Of a stretch of DNA of 64,000 nucleotides, positions 53,117 through 64,000 are shown in pieces (position 1 is the stretch's first letter; the number at the start of each line of letters is the position of its first letter). The notes beneath the pieces were generated by a model. That model saw only the letters and a list, made by a program, of their open reading frames with translations, ran no database searches and was not told where the DNA came from. The DNA lies in NCBI GenBank assembly GCA_022570795.1, contig JAKUDP010000007.1, forward strand, positions 992,001 to 1,056,000, read 5' to 3'. Position numbers and translations under genes: made by a program. This DNA is from Sphaerulina vaccinii. Taxonomy: Eukaryota; Ascomycota; Dothideomycetes; Mycosphaerellales; Mycosphaerellaceae.

Positions 53117-53949
53117 CGCTTCGTGTTTGTGCTCGATGCTGTCGTCGAAGTGTAGCTGCGGTTGTGAAGAGTGATCGACGCTGCTGAGAAATATACTTAC
53201 CGAGAGGAGGATCATTATATAGCTTCTTGATAAGAAGCTCAACGCTATGGTCTCGCGTTTGAACCTGGTTCAGTGACAGGTCTCGCAAGTGATGCAATCG
53301 CATAATGCCCCAAGCTCCATAGCTTCGAGGCTGCATCCAACAGGAAGTAAGGCGGTATGAATGCATCTTGGTGATAGGCTTGCCTTGGTCGCTGCGACCG
53401 CGGGAGAAAGTGCCTCACGATAGGACGATATTGCTGATCAAGGCTTTTGCAGATTTGCCATCATGCTGCAGATGATTTGGCCGTTTTGCGCCAGTAATTC
53501 GGAAAACTCGGGATATCCTGCTTACGTAGGTTGTCACAAAAGTGGTATAGCAGTCAGAGTTTATTCTTCACATCTGTCGTTCAATGTGACATCGGGCAGG
53601 CTGACTCATTATGCTTGAGAGATTGTAGGAGCCAAGTTGGCGGTATACGATCTTGATCGGGGACGGAAGTGAGGCTCTGCGACGATGATGGTTGAGTTTC
53701 AGGTACGTGTTTTTTGTTCCTGGTCGAGAGGTGATGTCAAGTTGGATGTGCAGAAGAGGACGACAAGGGACATTGCAAGTTGCCGCTGAAGCGAGAGAAG
53801 AGCGAGTTTCGGCACGGAAGGAGCCGTGCGCACGTGGGTCGCGTCGCGATCGCGCCTGCTCTGTTTACTCCGCAATAAACAGAGGCAGCTGAAAGTGTTT
53901 GACAACATCTCTACTAACGACACAGCACCACCCCACACACGCTGCAGAC
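53117..53949. promoter_or_regulatory. Divergent intergenic region upstream of SMC4
   Basis: Contains the promoters of the minus-strand small membrane protein and of SMC4. A CACACACG/CAGCACCACC stretch precedes the SMC4 ATG. No gene supported. Confidence 0.5.
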
Positions 53950-56900
53950 ATGGCAGAATCCTCTGCGAGGCCGTCGCGACGAGCGGCATCGCGGAGAAAA
54001 GTGGTTGTCGACGAGGAGGAAGAGGGATCCGACGCTGGACAGAGCGTGACCAGCAGACAGGACGACTATGAGCAGGAAGAAGAGTTCACTCCTGCACCGA
54101 AGACAAGCAGAGGGTCGCCGAGACGAAAGACGTTGGGCGATGCTACGACACGAAGAGGCACAACCAACCGACTGAGGACAGTCGCATCCTCGATTGAGCC
54201 GTCGCAACACTTCACTCCACCGCCTGAGGATGCAACGGATGCGACAGAACAGCCAGAGTCGCCTACCAAGAAGTCGCCTCCTAAGCGACGCAGTGTCAAG
54301 ACTACGCGCGCCCGGAAGAGTATGGCATCGCGCGTGTCCATCGCAACGGACTTTGGGGAAGAACTGCAACCTCCGCTACCAACACCACAAGCCACCGCCT
54401 CACCTGAGCCGCGTGAGATTGCGTCGCGGCATGGAACTCCGCTTACAGAAATATCTATCAATGAGCAGACACCACGAAAGTCCTCCCAACAAAGCACTCC
54501 GCAGGAAGATGTAGACATGACTGATGCGGCCATGGACGAGAACGCTGCGACGCCCAAGGCTGTAAAGCGTCCGGTCACACCACCCGAGGACGACGACGCG
54601 AGCTTGGTGTCAGTGCAGCAGCGAACGCCAGGACCCGACGCGACGCATATTGCAGTGAAGAAGATCGACCCGAACGTGACGAAGCTAGATCGGCCTATGG
54701 ATATCGTGGTCAAGAGGAGAGCATTAGGAGTACCTGCATCACAAGAGCCTGCAGAGGCGAAGCCACGGATGACCATCACCTGGCTGACATTGACCAACTT
54801 CAAGTCGTATGCTGGAGAGCAGAGAGTTGGGCCCTTCCACGCGTCCTTCTCGTCTGTCGTTGGGCCAAACGGATCAGGCAAGAGCAATGTGATTGATTCG
54901 CTGCTGTTCGTGTTCGGCTTCCGTGCAAGCAAGATGCGACAAGGCAAGATCTCAGCTCTGATCCACAACAGCGCGCAGTACCCAGACTTGGACTACTGCG
55001 AGGTCCAGGTACACTTCCAGATGGTCATGGATTTGCCAGGAGGTGGATCAGAGATCGTGCCGGACTCTCAGCTCGTTGTCTCCAGACGGGCGTTCAAGAA
55101 CAACAGTAGCAAATACTACATTAACGGCAAGACGTCAGACTTCACGACAGTAACGACGCTGCTGAAGGGCAAAGGAATCGATCTGGACCACAAGCGTTTC
55201 CTGATTCTGCAAGGCGAGGTTGAGTCGATCGCTCAAATGAAGCCAAAAGCGGCGAATGAGCACGATGATGGCTTGCTGGAGTATCTTGAGGACATCATTG
55301 GCACTTCCAAGTACAAGACCCCAATCGAAGTTGCGGCCACAGAAACCGAGACCTTGAACGAAGTATGCCTGGAGAAGAGTACCCGTGTCCAGCATGTTGA
55401 GAAGGAGAAAAATGGCCTCGAGGACAAGAAAGAGAAAGCATTGGCATACCTTCGAGATGAGAACGATCTGGCTTCGAAGCAGTCTGCACTCTACCAGATC
55501 TATATCGCCGAGTGCAATGACAATGTTCAGGTGGCAGAGGAGGCGATCGGGCAAGTCCAGGCAAAGCTTAATGAAGAGCTTGGGAGACATCAAGAGGCTG
55601 AAGCTGAGATCAAGTCTGTCGAGAAGCAGCACAAGAGCGAGTCTAAGGCATATGAGAAGATGCAAAAGGATACGGCTGGCCTCAAGAAACAGGTCGAGGA
55701 TATCGAAAAGGCAGGCGTAAAGATCGAGGAGAAGAAGAAGCATCTCAAGAACAAGGAGAAGAAGCTTGAGAAGACTCGTGAGACGTCGAAGTTTGAGATT
55801 GCGCAAGCGCAAAATCTGTCAAAGCAAGCTGCAGACGATGTCGAGCGCTGGACCGGTGAAATCGAGAATCTGGAACAAGACATGCAAGCCGAGAATGAGG
55901 AGCTTGCCCAGATTCGAGAGTCGCTGAAAGGCAAGACACAAGGCATCAGCGACGAAATTGCCGCGAAGCAGAAGCAACTTGAGCCATGGTCAGCAAAGAT
56001 CAACGAGAAGCAGTCATCGATTGCGGTAGCTCAGTCCGAGCTGGACATTCTGCGAGAGCGCGAGAGCGCTGGCGAGACCGCTATTGCAGAAGTCCAAGCG
56101 AAGATCACAGCATTGCAGGAACAACGCGAGGCCAAGGCTGCTGAGATCGACAACTGCAAGTCGCAGATGAAGGCGGCAGAGAAGGAAGCACAAGTAGCGC
56201 GAAAACAGCTTGAAGGAGTGTTAGCCAAAGAGCCTGGTCTGAAGTCGAAGCTGTCTAATGCACGATCGAAAGCAGACGAGGCTCGAGCGAGTCTCTCTGC
56301 AACGCAAAGTCAAGGCAATGTGCTCGCTGGACTTACACGCCTCAAGGAGTCTGGCCGCATCGACGGGTTCCATGGACGCCTTGGCAATCTAGGAGCGATC
56401 GATGCGAAGTACGATGTCGCCATTTCGACGGCTTGCTCAGCGCTTGATAATATGGTCGTCGATACTGTCGAGGCTGCACAGCAATGCATCGACTACCTTC
56501 GCAAGAACAATCTCGGACGTGCCAACTTCATCTGTCTCGACAAGCTACCCAATCGAGATATGTCTGTCATCGAGACACCCGAGAACTGCTCAAGATTGTT
56601 CGATCTGGTCAAGTCCAGGCATGATCGATTCCTTCCAGCGTTCTACAGTGTGCTACAGAATACTCTTGTTGCCAAGGACTCACAGCAGGCTGATCGTGTC
56701 GCCTATGGTGCTAAGAGATGGCGAGTCGTCTCGCTGGAGGGCAAGCTCATCGACAAGTCGGGTGTGATGACGGGTGGTGGCAAAAAAGTGTCCAAGGGCG
56801 CCATGTCATCCAAAGTTGCTGCTGATACCACTAAAGAGCAAGTGCAAAAGTACGAAGTCGACCGGGACGCCTTGGAGCAAGCGTATGCTTCGCTACAAGA

Positions 56901-58579
56901 AGAGCAGCGCACACTGGAGACACAAGTCAGGCAACTGGAAGCTCAGATACCGAAACTCCAGACACAAGTACAGAAGTTGGAACTGGAGCTTGGCAGCATT
57001 GATCGGAACGTTACAGACTCTGAACATCGCATATTGGAGTTATCTGATGAGCAAAGCAGCTCGAAGACGGACGAGAGCAAGACTGCCAGTTTGGAGAAGA
57101 GCATCACTGCCATGCAAAAGGATGTCGAGAAGCTGCAACACGAAACAGCGGGCCTTGAGGCCGAGATCAAAGAACTGCAAGACAAGATCATGGAGATCGG
57201 CGGTATGAAGTTGCGAGGACAGAAGGCCAAGGTCGACAGCCTGAAGGAGCAGATCGATCTTCTCAATGAGCGTCTCAATGCAGCAGAAGTGTCGAAGACC
57301 AAAGCAGACAAGGCACAAGTCAAGCACGAGAAAGCGCTGGCAGATGCCGAGAAAGAGTTGGAGAAGATCGCCACCGAGCTCGAAAGTGTTGAGCAGAGTG
57401 TGCAGAATCAGAACAACGGCAACTCGGATCTCATCAGCGCGTATGAAGAGATCAAGTCCGCCCTTGAAGACAAGAAGGATCAGCTCGATGCGCTTAAGAA
57501 GCAGATCGAAGAGATGCAATCCGAACTCAACGAGACGAGAGGAGCTGAGGTCGACATGCGAAATAGGCTTGAGGAGAGCCAGAAGCATCTGGCCGTCAAT
57601 CAAAAGCAGCACTCTTACTGGCTTGAGAAGCTCAGCAAACTCACTCTGCAGAATGTCTCCGAGGACGGCGAAGAAAAGGAACCCGAACCTGTTCCGGAAC
57701 TCTCTCGCGATGAGCTCGAAGACCTGGACAAGAATAGTCTCAAGGCTCAGATAGCTTCTCTCGAGGAACGCACATCTCAAGCGGTAGAGCTGTCTGTATT
57801 GGCCGAATACCGAAAGCGTGTACGCGAGTACAGTGATCGTCTCGAAGATCTCAACACGGCACTTGCAGCACGCGACTCAGCAAAGAAGCGAACAGATGAC
57901 ATGCGCCGCCTCCGTCTGGAAGGTTTCATGGAAGGTTTCTTCATCATTTCGCAGCGACTGAAAGAGATGTACCAGATGATCACCATGGGCGGAAACGCTG
58001 AGCTGGAACTCGTTGACTCTCTCGACCCATTCAGTGAGGGTATCTTGTTCTCTGTCATGCCTCCCAAGAAGTCTTGGAAGAACATTGGCAATCTTTCTGG
58101 AGGTGAGAAGACACTTTCTTCTCTGGCATTGGTGTTTGCGCTACATCACTATAAGCCTACGCCATTATATGTCATGGACGAGATTGATGCCGCCTTGGAC
58201 TTCCGGAATGTGTCCATCGTGGCTGCGTATATCAAGGAACGGACCAAGAACGCGCAGTTTATTGTCATTTCTCTGAGAAACAACATGTTCGAGTTGGCGA
58301 GTCGGTTGGTGGGCGTCTACAAGGTGAACCATATGGTAAGTTCGTTACTCGCGTTCTTCGGGCCAAGCTTTTGTTGTCCGACGCTGACTACTGGGCCCAT
58401 CCCTGCACCACCTCCACTAAACTTGGACACAACGCTAACTTTTCTTTTACTCACAGACCAAGAGTGTAACCGTGGAGAACCGCGATTACATCGATCCAAG
58501 ACATCGTACCGTTCAGCGACCTGCGGTGCAAGAGGGTGCGACGCCTGTGACGCCGCAAGTGGAAGCTGGTGCGGCGTAA
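53950..58579 (+). CDS. SMC4: Condensin subunit SMC4
   Basis: Exons are 53950-58335 and 58457-58579, 1502 aa. The start at 53950 (MAESSARPSRR) is preferred over the in-frame 53899 ATG because the upstream residues look like leader. The N-terminal 270 residues are disordered with many SP/TP sites, as is usual for Smc4. The ATPase head follows: Walker A GPNGSGKSN at 305-312, then RQGKISALIHNSAQYPDLDY and GRLILQGEVE-type FLILQGEVESIAQMKPKAA, diagnostic of Smc4. Long coiled coils flank a hinge at about 806-940 (GFHGRLGNLGAI ... VMTGGGKK). Signature LSGGEK is at about 1382 and Walker B PLYVMDEIDAALD at about 1405-1417. The 121-nt intron is removed to give VNHM|TKSVTVENRDYI. Reading through it yields a spurious tail. 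Smc4 pairs with Smc2 in condensin to compact mitotic chromosomes. Confidence 0.96.
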
Positions 58580-59540
58580 GACCATGTCTGAGCGCACGAA
58601 GAGTATGAAGACAATTGTACAGGAATGGTAGGATCATGATGCTGGCGTTCTTGGGATAAGGTTGATGGATGTCCGAAACATTGGCGGACTGGCACGATCG
58701 ATTGATGGTATCTCGATACGATACGCGAATGGATTCTCGTACTACTTTCACCTAGGAAACAACACTATTGAAGTGTGAGTCTATAATGAGTGTATATGCT
58801 AATATCACACAACTAGACTTCACGATCTCCGCTTCATGCGAGTCGCTGTGCCTATTATTGCTGCCTGACTGCTGGCTGTACAGATGAGCAGTGGCGCATG
58901 AGTGACAGCCGTTGACAGTTCGCAGATCACGGACTTGCAGCATGAGAAGCTCACCAATTCTCCGATGCTCAGCTCGGGGTTCTGCGGATGAACTATTGGA
59001 GTCACTTTCGGACCAGACAACAGAAGAGCGCGCTTCCCTGCCGAATTCTGCTTTGTGCGACTCGCGCAGAGAGTGTGTTTTGTAAGTGCAATGCGATTGC
59101 AACTCTCACTCGAGTGTTTGTTGAGAAGTAATGACAGCTGACGCCTACGTATACAGGAAAAATCCTAGCGCCAAGCTTCTGTACAAACATGCCATGCTTG
59201 TCAGAACTACAGCCAGCTGCCAGCCACCTACGACGACTGCAATACGAAGATGGCTGGAGACATGTCCCGCATCCAGATCCCCACTATCTACCCGATTGCC
59301 TACTGGCGAGCCCACCACGGCACGGACTGAATCCTGGAAACCGCGAAGTGCGAAAAGGCAGATACCAAGAACTACTGCATACTGTGCATGAGTTGACAGC
59401 TCACCGCACAATGCAGGCAGAAGGCATAAGTATGTTCGTCTCGCGCAGATTTGTTTCATCTTTTCTTCCTGCTTGCTTGTCCTACGCAGCTCTTTCACCA
59501 GCCTCCACGATAGCTTCGATACCGAAGTTGTTTCACGATC
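58580..59540. other. Intergenic
   Basis: About 1 kb after SMC4. Small frames on both strands lack domains. A short upstream exon for the next gene cannot be excluded. Confidence 0.4.
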
Positions 59541-60362
59541 ATGGCACCATTCTACTCCAGCTTCAAACCTCACGACCACTGGAAGAAACACGCTCCACCT
59601 CTCACTCGCTCTTCAATTCCCGTCATCTCCCAACGACGACGAACTGGAATCATCCGAAACGAGAAATTCGTAGCTTCGATCTGCGATGAGAAATGTCTGG
59701 CGTGGTTCGGTGCTGAGGAAGATAAATACTTGGTTCCGGTCATTGATGATGATTTCAATTGGTTTAGATTGAGTATTGCGTTCTTGGAGCATCAGGCACA
59801 GAGATTGAGTGGCTGTCAACGAGACTCTTGGATACCTGATGAGCGTGCTGGCAAAGCCATTTCGACTATGACTGATCATGCGCTGAGGTTGAGTCGGAGT
59901 GGGGATTTGAGATTGAGTCGAGTGGGCGATTTGATGAGTATGGAGGAGTTTCTTGCGATGAGTAGGATGTCGAGGTGTTGGGAGGTTGATGACGATGAGG
60001 AGGAGAGTGACGAGGAACAAGAACACGATCGACTGGTGTCGCCGCCATTGAGTAGAGTGTGGCAATCTGATCGTGCTGGAAGAGTGCAGACGTACAATCC
60101 CAATCAACGTCGGATGAGGTGGGAGAGTACTATTTGTGAAGAGGGAGTTGAGTTGGAGGCCGATGTGCCTGTGGAGATGAATGCAAATCGTTCTCTGACA
60201 GAGTTGGAGGGAAGTCAGGCTCTCTTGCCGCCACGACGAAGATGCGAGACGCATAGGCTATCCGTGGCGTCTGTGCAGACTTTCAAGTTGATCAATGCTT
60301 CTTCGGAGAATGTCGCCAATGGGGTTGGGCGTTGGAGTGGTGTAACACTTCTCAACTTGTGA
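59541..60362 (+). CDS. Unrecognised 273-aa protein with a short internal repeat
   Basis: Single open frame. The N-terminal 75 residues are basic and then folded-looking (ICDEKCLAWFGAEEDKYLVP, VIDDDFNWFRLSIAFLEHQA). The middle contains two tandem copies of an eight-residue unit (LRLSRSGD and LRLSRVGD, encoded by two 24-bp repeats at 59883-59906 and 59907-59930). Next comes a very acidic stretch (DDDEEESDEEQEHD), and the end is low-complexity. No signal peptide or membrane helix, and no family recognised. The sequence continues beyond 60362 without an obvious second exon. Confidence 0.5.
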   Translation: MAPFYSSFKPHDHWKKHAPPLTRSSIPVISQRRRTGIIRNEKFVASICDEKCLAWFGAEEDKYLVPVIDDDFNWFRLSIAFLEHQAQRLSGCQRDSWIPDERAGKAISTMTDHALRLSRSGDLRLSRVGDLMSMEEFLAMSRMSRCWEVDDDEEESDEEQEHDRLVSPPLSRVWQSDRAGRVQTYNPNQRRMRWESTICEEGVELEADVPVEMNANRSLTELEGSQALLPPRRRCETHRLSVASVQTFKLINASSENVANGVGRWSGVTLLNL

Positions 60363-61540
60363 GTCTTGCTTCAGTGTTGCCTACATCTGGTGAACGTTTG
60401 CTAATTCCGCCGTGCGTAGCTCGAGGACTGACCTCACAGTACCAGCTACACGTTGGTGATCCAGAGTTTGTCGCAGAAGCATGACGTCCGGACTCTGCTG
60501 AAACGCGAGAACGAACGACGTCGTTGGTATAAGCCCAACAAGCGGCCAGCTCGCAAAGCTCGGCCTCAGCCAAGCCAGCACGGTCTGACAAGACAGTGGA
60601 ACGTTCTGGTACCTCTGAGTGATGGCTGTTGGCTTGTAATGCGAAGGCCATAAGTCATGCGACTGGAAAATCTACGCGTGCCATCAGATGCGCAAGACTC
60701 AAGGCTATGCGCTTGACTGGCCTTGGCCAACAATTATTCCTATGCCCAGAGTTCAGTCGAGGCTATGGCGCTCCGTATGCAAGGCTGAACTCCACGTGTT
60801 CGTGCCTGGACGACAAGCTTCTCTCATTGGAGACTTGACTGACTTGCTTGGTAAGCTCTTCCATCCAAGGCCGCACGGTGCCGGAGACTGAGGCAGTCAT
60901 ACCTCTTTATGGTATGTGCGGCGAGCTTGGGACATAGGCGGCCGTATCGTCCGTGGCCCTAAAGTCTGCTACTGTGTGAAGAAGAAAGTTTCGATCAGCG
61001 ATGCTGCTATTAGCAGCGACATAGGGCGAGGACTACGTCAAGCGCACAGATCGTGGAACGACGACATCAACGATCTCCTAGCAATGATCTCCATGAGGGT
61101 TCGGTAACATCGGCTTCGCTAGCTTCGCAGAGCCGCCTAGAGTCCGCCCAGAAGACGTCCAGAAGACGTTTGTGGTATGTGCAACTGCTTTGACTTCAGG
61201 AACGAGACCCGAGAATGGTTGCTGATATATGTTTAGTGCATGTGGTCAAGCATGTTCCTTGTACGGAGACCCCCGACCCCCCAGCTATTCCAGTGCTCTG
61301 GGCTTCATGGCGATAGGCTTGGCTTGAAGCCTCTTGCCAAGACATACGTAGACACAACATCTATGCTGCTATGTTGCTAACAGATATAAGAACTGTGTAC
61401 TTCCGTCTTCTAAACTCATCATCAAACAACTCAGCAATCCACAGCAACAGCACCAGCAACAGATCTTTCCACCTCATCGAATCATAGATACATTACCTCA
61501 ACAGACACACTCGTACAATACAAGCACTACATCTCTCACG
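60363..61540. promoter_or_regulatory. Intergenic, promoter of the secreted preproprotein
   Basis: Small frames only up to about 61.3 kb. An AGATATAAG element at about 61382-61390 lies about 150 bp before the next ATG and is a reasonable TATA-type box. The leader that follows is rich in CAACAGCACCAGCAACAG and pyrimidine runs, as in strongly expressed fungal genes. Confidence 0.45.
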
Positions 61541-62144
61541 ATGCAACTCAAGCTCTTCACGGCTGCCATTGCCTCTCTGGCTCTCTCAGGAGTCCTTGCA
61601 GCACCTCAAGTGAGTCTTCATCAAGCCCGTCACATTCCACCATCGCACTAACTGTCTCCTCCAGAACATCGAAGCAGCGATCGAAGCTCGTGACGTGAAT
61701 CAAGCAAACCAGGAGCTGCAGCAGCTAGGAGATCTTGCTATAGCAGACAAAGAATCCACGCAGAAAATCTTCGAAAAGCTTGGAGCCACATTCGATCAAC
61801 TGGCCGCTGAATTTGAAAGTAATCCCAATGCTGAGGTCCCGACTGAAGCTGAGATTGAAGACCTGAAGAAGCAACTGGACGCGCTGAAACAGCAACAGAA
61901 GCGCGACGCCGAAGCCGAACCACAAAGTTGGTGGCAGTGGAACAATCGAGTGAACAACATCAACCGATTCATTATACCTGACAACGTCAGGTGGCGATAT
62001 GCGGCAGGCTTCCAGGTCAGATACCCATTCATTCAAAATCCTAGGCTCTGGGACTACAGCCTTATGAACTATTACACCATGTTCGGTGTTTACAACCCGA
62101 GATTCCAGCTGCAGAACCGCGTTTACTGGGGAGGGTATTTCTAA
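61541..62144 (+). CDS. Secreted preproprotein with KR-DAEAEP processing site and aromatic-rich C-terminus
   Basis: Exons are 61541-61609 and 61665-62144, 182 aa, with a phase-0 intron (GTGAGT...TCCAG). Residues 1-20 (MQLKLFTAAIASLALSGVLA) are a signal peptide. Residues 24-101 form an acidic, helical pro-like region (LQQLGDLAIADKESTQKIFE, then EIEDLKKQLDALKQQQ). Lys-Arg at 102-103 is followed by Asp-Ala-Glu-Ala-Glu-Pro, closely like the Lys-Arg-Glu-Ala-Glu-Ala spacer of yeast alpha-factor, where Kex2 and then dipeptidyl aminopeptidase act. The remaining 73 residues (110-182) have no cysteine but are packed with Trp, Tyr, Phe, Asn and Arg (e.g. SWWQWNNRVNNINRFI, ending NRVYWGGYF). No known family. 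Candidate secreted peptide or effector. Confidence 0.75.
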
Positions 62145-62744
62145 GGTAGCGATCGAACTCGCAAGACGAACAGAAGAAATGCAATGTATGTTGGCGATAA
62201 TGATGGCGACGATCATGATCAGGACACTACAGGACTCTCCTTCGAGAAGCATTTACAACGCATGGACAGGCTCACGATCATTACGAAGCATTGGGAAACG
62301 GAATCTTTGTACTGTCAGCAGTGTGTACACTAAATAATGACCAAAGCTGACTCAAACTTCGAACCTCCCCTCACTTACTTCATCTCCAAGTCGACAAGAC
62401 TGATCGTCCGAACATGACCACTGACACCCCGAGCACCTTTCTACAATGGACTAGACAGAGTCAATGTCAGGTGAGTGTATACGACACCGATAGCTGTAGC
62501 GCCACCGCTGGTCCAATGCCTTGCGCTCACATTCACAATGCCTCCTTCGAACGACGTCTCCTTCACGTAGACCAGTACTCGAGTCGAACATTCACGGCAG
62601 CATAGAGGTTTTCTATAAAAGCCTTCATGCGAAACGACTATTCGTTCCCCATCAAGCACGACCAACCAGCTCTTCCACCAAGCATCCCAGAGTCAGAACA
62701 GCGAAAGAAACCAAATCCACAAGACCCAAGGACTTCACCTCAAA
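62145..62744. other. Intergenic
   Basis: 3' flank of the secreted preproprotein gene and promoter of the next gene. A plus-strand frame at 62521-63084 overlaps the next gene in another reading frame and is a repeat artefact. Confidence 0.45.
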
Positions 62745-63614
62745 ATGTCACACCCAAATCCTCTTGGCTCTAACCCTCCTCCCAGTGGTCCTCCATGGTG
62801 CACCTGCGGCTGTGATGAGCAAAAGCCCAAGATCTGGAACTCGCTCACAGAAGAGTATGAGAACCCGCCTGCTAGTCCAACCCAGGGGTCGACTCCGCCA
62901 TCTCCTTCCACGCCTGCTAGTCCAACCCAGGGGTCGACTCCGCCATCTCCTTCCACGCCTGCTAGTCCAACCCATGAGTCGACTCCACCGTCTCCCTCGA
63001 GCTCCACGCCTGTCATCCACACACTACCGGACACTGTCGATCCTGCTCATCCAGGACTTGGTCAGTACCGCCATCGCGGACTAGGTGGACTTGGTGGTAT
63101 GGGCGGTCTAGGTATCCCGCCGTCTCATCCGCTTCTCACATCTACCCTCTACAGTCTACCAGTTACTGCGAATCCTGCTTTTACAGGACCCCATCAGCAC
63201 TACCTTTGTGGACCGGATTGCTCGATCGATAGTACAGTTGGTCGGCCTCAGATGGGTGGTCTCGGCGGCATCGGCAGTATGACACTTGGTTACCACTACA
63301 ATCTTGGACTGGGTGGCCTCGGCGGTCTAACACTTGGTCGGCCTCGGATGGGTGGACTGGGCGGCATGGGTGGCATGGGCGTGATGGGCGATGGACCTGG
63401 TGCTTTCGGATTCGCATCGCACGAGAGGTCCTGGAACCATCCTTTCCTCGATTCCCAAATTTCGGAGGGGCTGGGCCGCAACGATGACGGCAGCCTTCGT
63501 CTCTTCACAACCGAAGAAGTGCTCGAGATGAGAGAGCGGCGACGGAAGCAGGTAGAGGACCTCCTAGCTATTAAGCTCGGAGGGGCAACCGATGATGAGG
63601 AGGCTGCCAAGTAG
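62745..63614 (+). CDS. Pro/Ser- and Gly-rich repetitive protein, unknown function
   Basis: Single exon, 289 aa. It starts MSHPNPLGSNPPPSGPPWCT with a CTCGCDEQK cysteine cluster and no signal peptide. Residues about 42-88 are three tandem copies of a 15-residue unit (PASPTQGSTPPSPST and variants). Residues 105-225 contain four or more blocks of Gly-Leu-Gly-Gly-Met/Leu repeats (e.g. GLGGLGGMGGLG) separated by His/Tyr/Pro-rich spacers and one CGPDC. The C-terminal 60 residues are an ordered, charged helical segment (TTEEVLEMRERRRKQVEDLL). The mix suggests a low-complexity cytosolic or nuclear protein with a short helical anchor. No family recognised. Codon use in the repeats is regular, supporting translation. 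Confidence 0.55.
   Translation: MSHPNPLGSNPPPSGPPWCTCGCDEQKPKIWNSLTEEYENPPASPTQGSTPPSPSTPASPTQGSTPPSPSTPASPTHESTPPSPSSSTPVIHTLPDTVDPAHPGLGQYRHRGLGGLGGMGGLGIPPSHPLLTSTLYSLPVTANPAFTGPHQHYLCGPDCSIDSTVGRPQMGGLGGIGSMTLGYHYNLGLGGLGGLTLGRPRMGGLGGMGGMGVMGDGPGAFGFASHERSWNHPFLDSQISEGLGRNDDGSLRLFTTEEVLEMRERRRKQVEDLLAIKLGGATDDEEAAK
62868..63008 (+). repeat. In-frame 45-bp minisatellite, three units
   Basis: Units begin CCTGCTAGTCCAACCCA at 62868, 62913 and 62958, exactly 45 bp apart. The first two are nearly identical and the third has drifted and gained six bases at its end. Being a multiple of three, copy-number change keeps the reading frame. Confidence 0.9.
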
Positions 63615-64000
63615 CAGAGCCCAAGTGTTGCTAGAAAATACCAGAGGAGTGTGATGGGGTGACGTGACAGCGGAGCACGACCAGGAATGGATTGACAGCG
63701 GTCCTTGGTGCTCGTCGACACTGAGCGTCGATAGCAATGATTTAGATAGCCAGTAGATAGTCGTGGGATTTGTAAGATCATCTCGTTCCTCATTCATATC
63801 TCGGTCCTTGCTTCCGCCGCCCGAAGTGCTTTGCTACCATTTGCTCTGCCGTTGGGTTTTCCGGTCCTTCATGTGTCAGACTTCGATCTCATGTCACCCA
63901 TTCGAAAATCGTCATTCCAGAAATCGCTTCATACCATTGTCTGGGTATCACAACTTCTTGATCATAGACCTCGTCATCAGAACGTTGTTCCCGCATGACA
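63615..64000. other. Intergenic to window end
   Basis: 3' flank of the last gene. Nothing else supported before the window ends. Confidence 0.45.

Noticed and set aside
53899..53949. Upstream in-frame start of SMC4
   Set aside because: The extra 17 residues look like leader sequence. The ATG at 53950 has a good context and gives the expected acidic/basic N-terminus.
1..64000. tRNA, rRNA, CRISPR array, bacterial operon or secondary-metabolite core gene
   Set aside because: I scanned for T-loop motifs, regular short repeats with spacers and PKS/NRPS motifs and saw none. A covariance-model search could still find a short RNA that I missed.

Overview
This window is chromosomal DNA of a filamentous ascomycete (Pezizomycotina). 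It is most likely a Dothideomycete, and a Mycosphaerella-type fungus is my best guess from overall feel, not proof. Genes carry short GT-AG introns of about 50-60 nt with CTRAC/CTAAC branch sites. Intergenic spaces are 0.3-2 kb. The one transposon shows the dense CpA-to-TpA decay of repeat-induced point mutation (RIP).

Left part (1-12.3 kb): a conserved fungal protein of unknown role (521-1713), two small membrane proteins (3792-5042, 5315-5926), an unrecognised 192-aa protein (6307-6885), a GPI-anchored Ser/Thr-rich wall protein (7347-8331), and a RING-finger membrane protein (8713-9665). The RING gene is head to head with a six-cysteine secreted protein (9937-10688). A small acidic coiled-coil protein (11185-11672) and a doubtful ORF (11696-12187) follow.

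Middle, gene-poor part (12.3-31.4 kb): one complete but dead Ty1/copia LTR retrotransposon (13851-19801, 223-bp LTRs, 5-bp target duplication TGAGC), then a C2H2 zinc-finger protein (21171-22059). Two multi-exon membrane-protein genes on the minus strand look damaged. An OPT oligopeptide transporter has TAG in place of a conserved Trp, and a DUF3176-type gene has an in-frame TGA.

Right part (31.9-58.6 kb): mostly housekeeping genes. These are quinolinate phosphoribosyltransferase (NAD synthesis), an F-box/2EXR-like protein whose 3' end is tandemly duplicated downstream, a Sec14-type lipid-transfer protein, a 1656-aa disordered protein, and a divergent pair (unknown 988-aa protein and mitochondrial ribosomal uS2m). 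After them come an unknown 324-aa protein, a prenylcysteine-oxidase-like flavoprotein, a small-subunit-like serine palmitoyltransferase protein, and condensin SMC4. No operon-like logic is expected or seen.

Right edge (59.5-64 kb): lineage-specific-looking genes. One is a secreted preproprotein with a Lys-Arg site followed by Asp-Ala-Glu-Ala-Glu-Pro (61541-62144), a layout like Kex2/dipeptidyl-peptidase-processed peptides. Another is a Pro/Ser/Gly-rich protein carrying an in-frame 45-bp minisatellite. I saw no rRNA, tRNA, CRISPR array or bacterial-type feature. Splice sites were placed by eye from frame continuity and are not transcript-verified.
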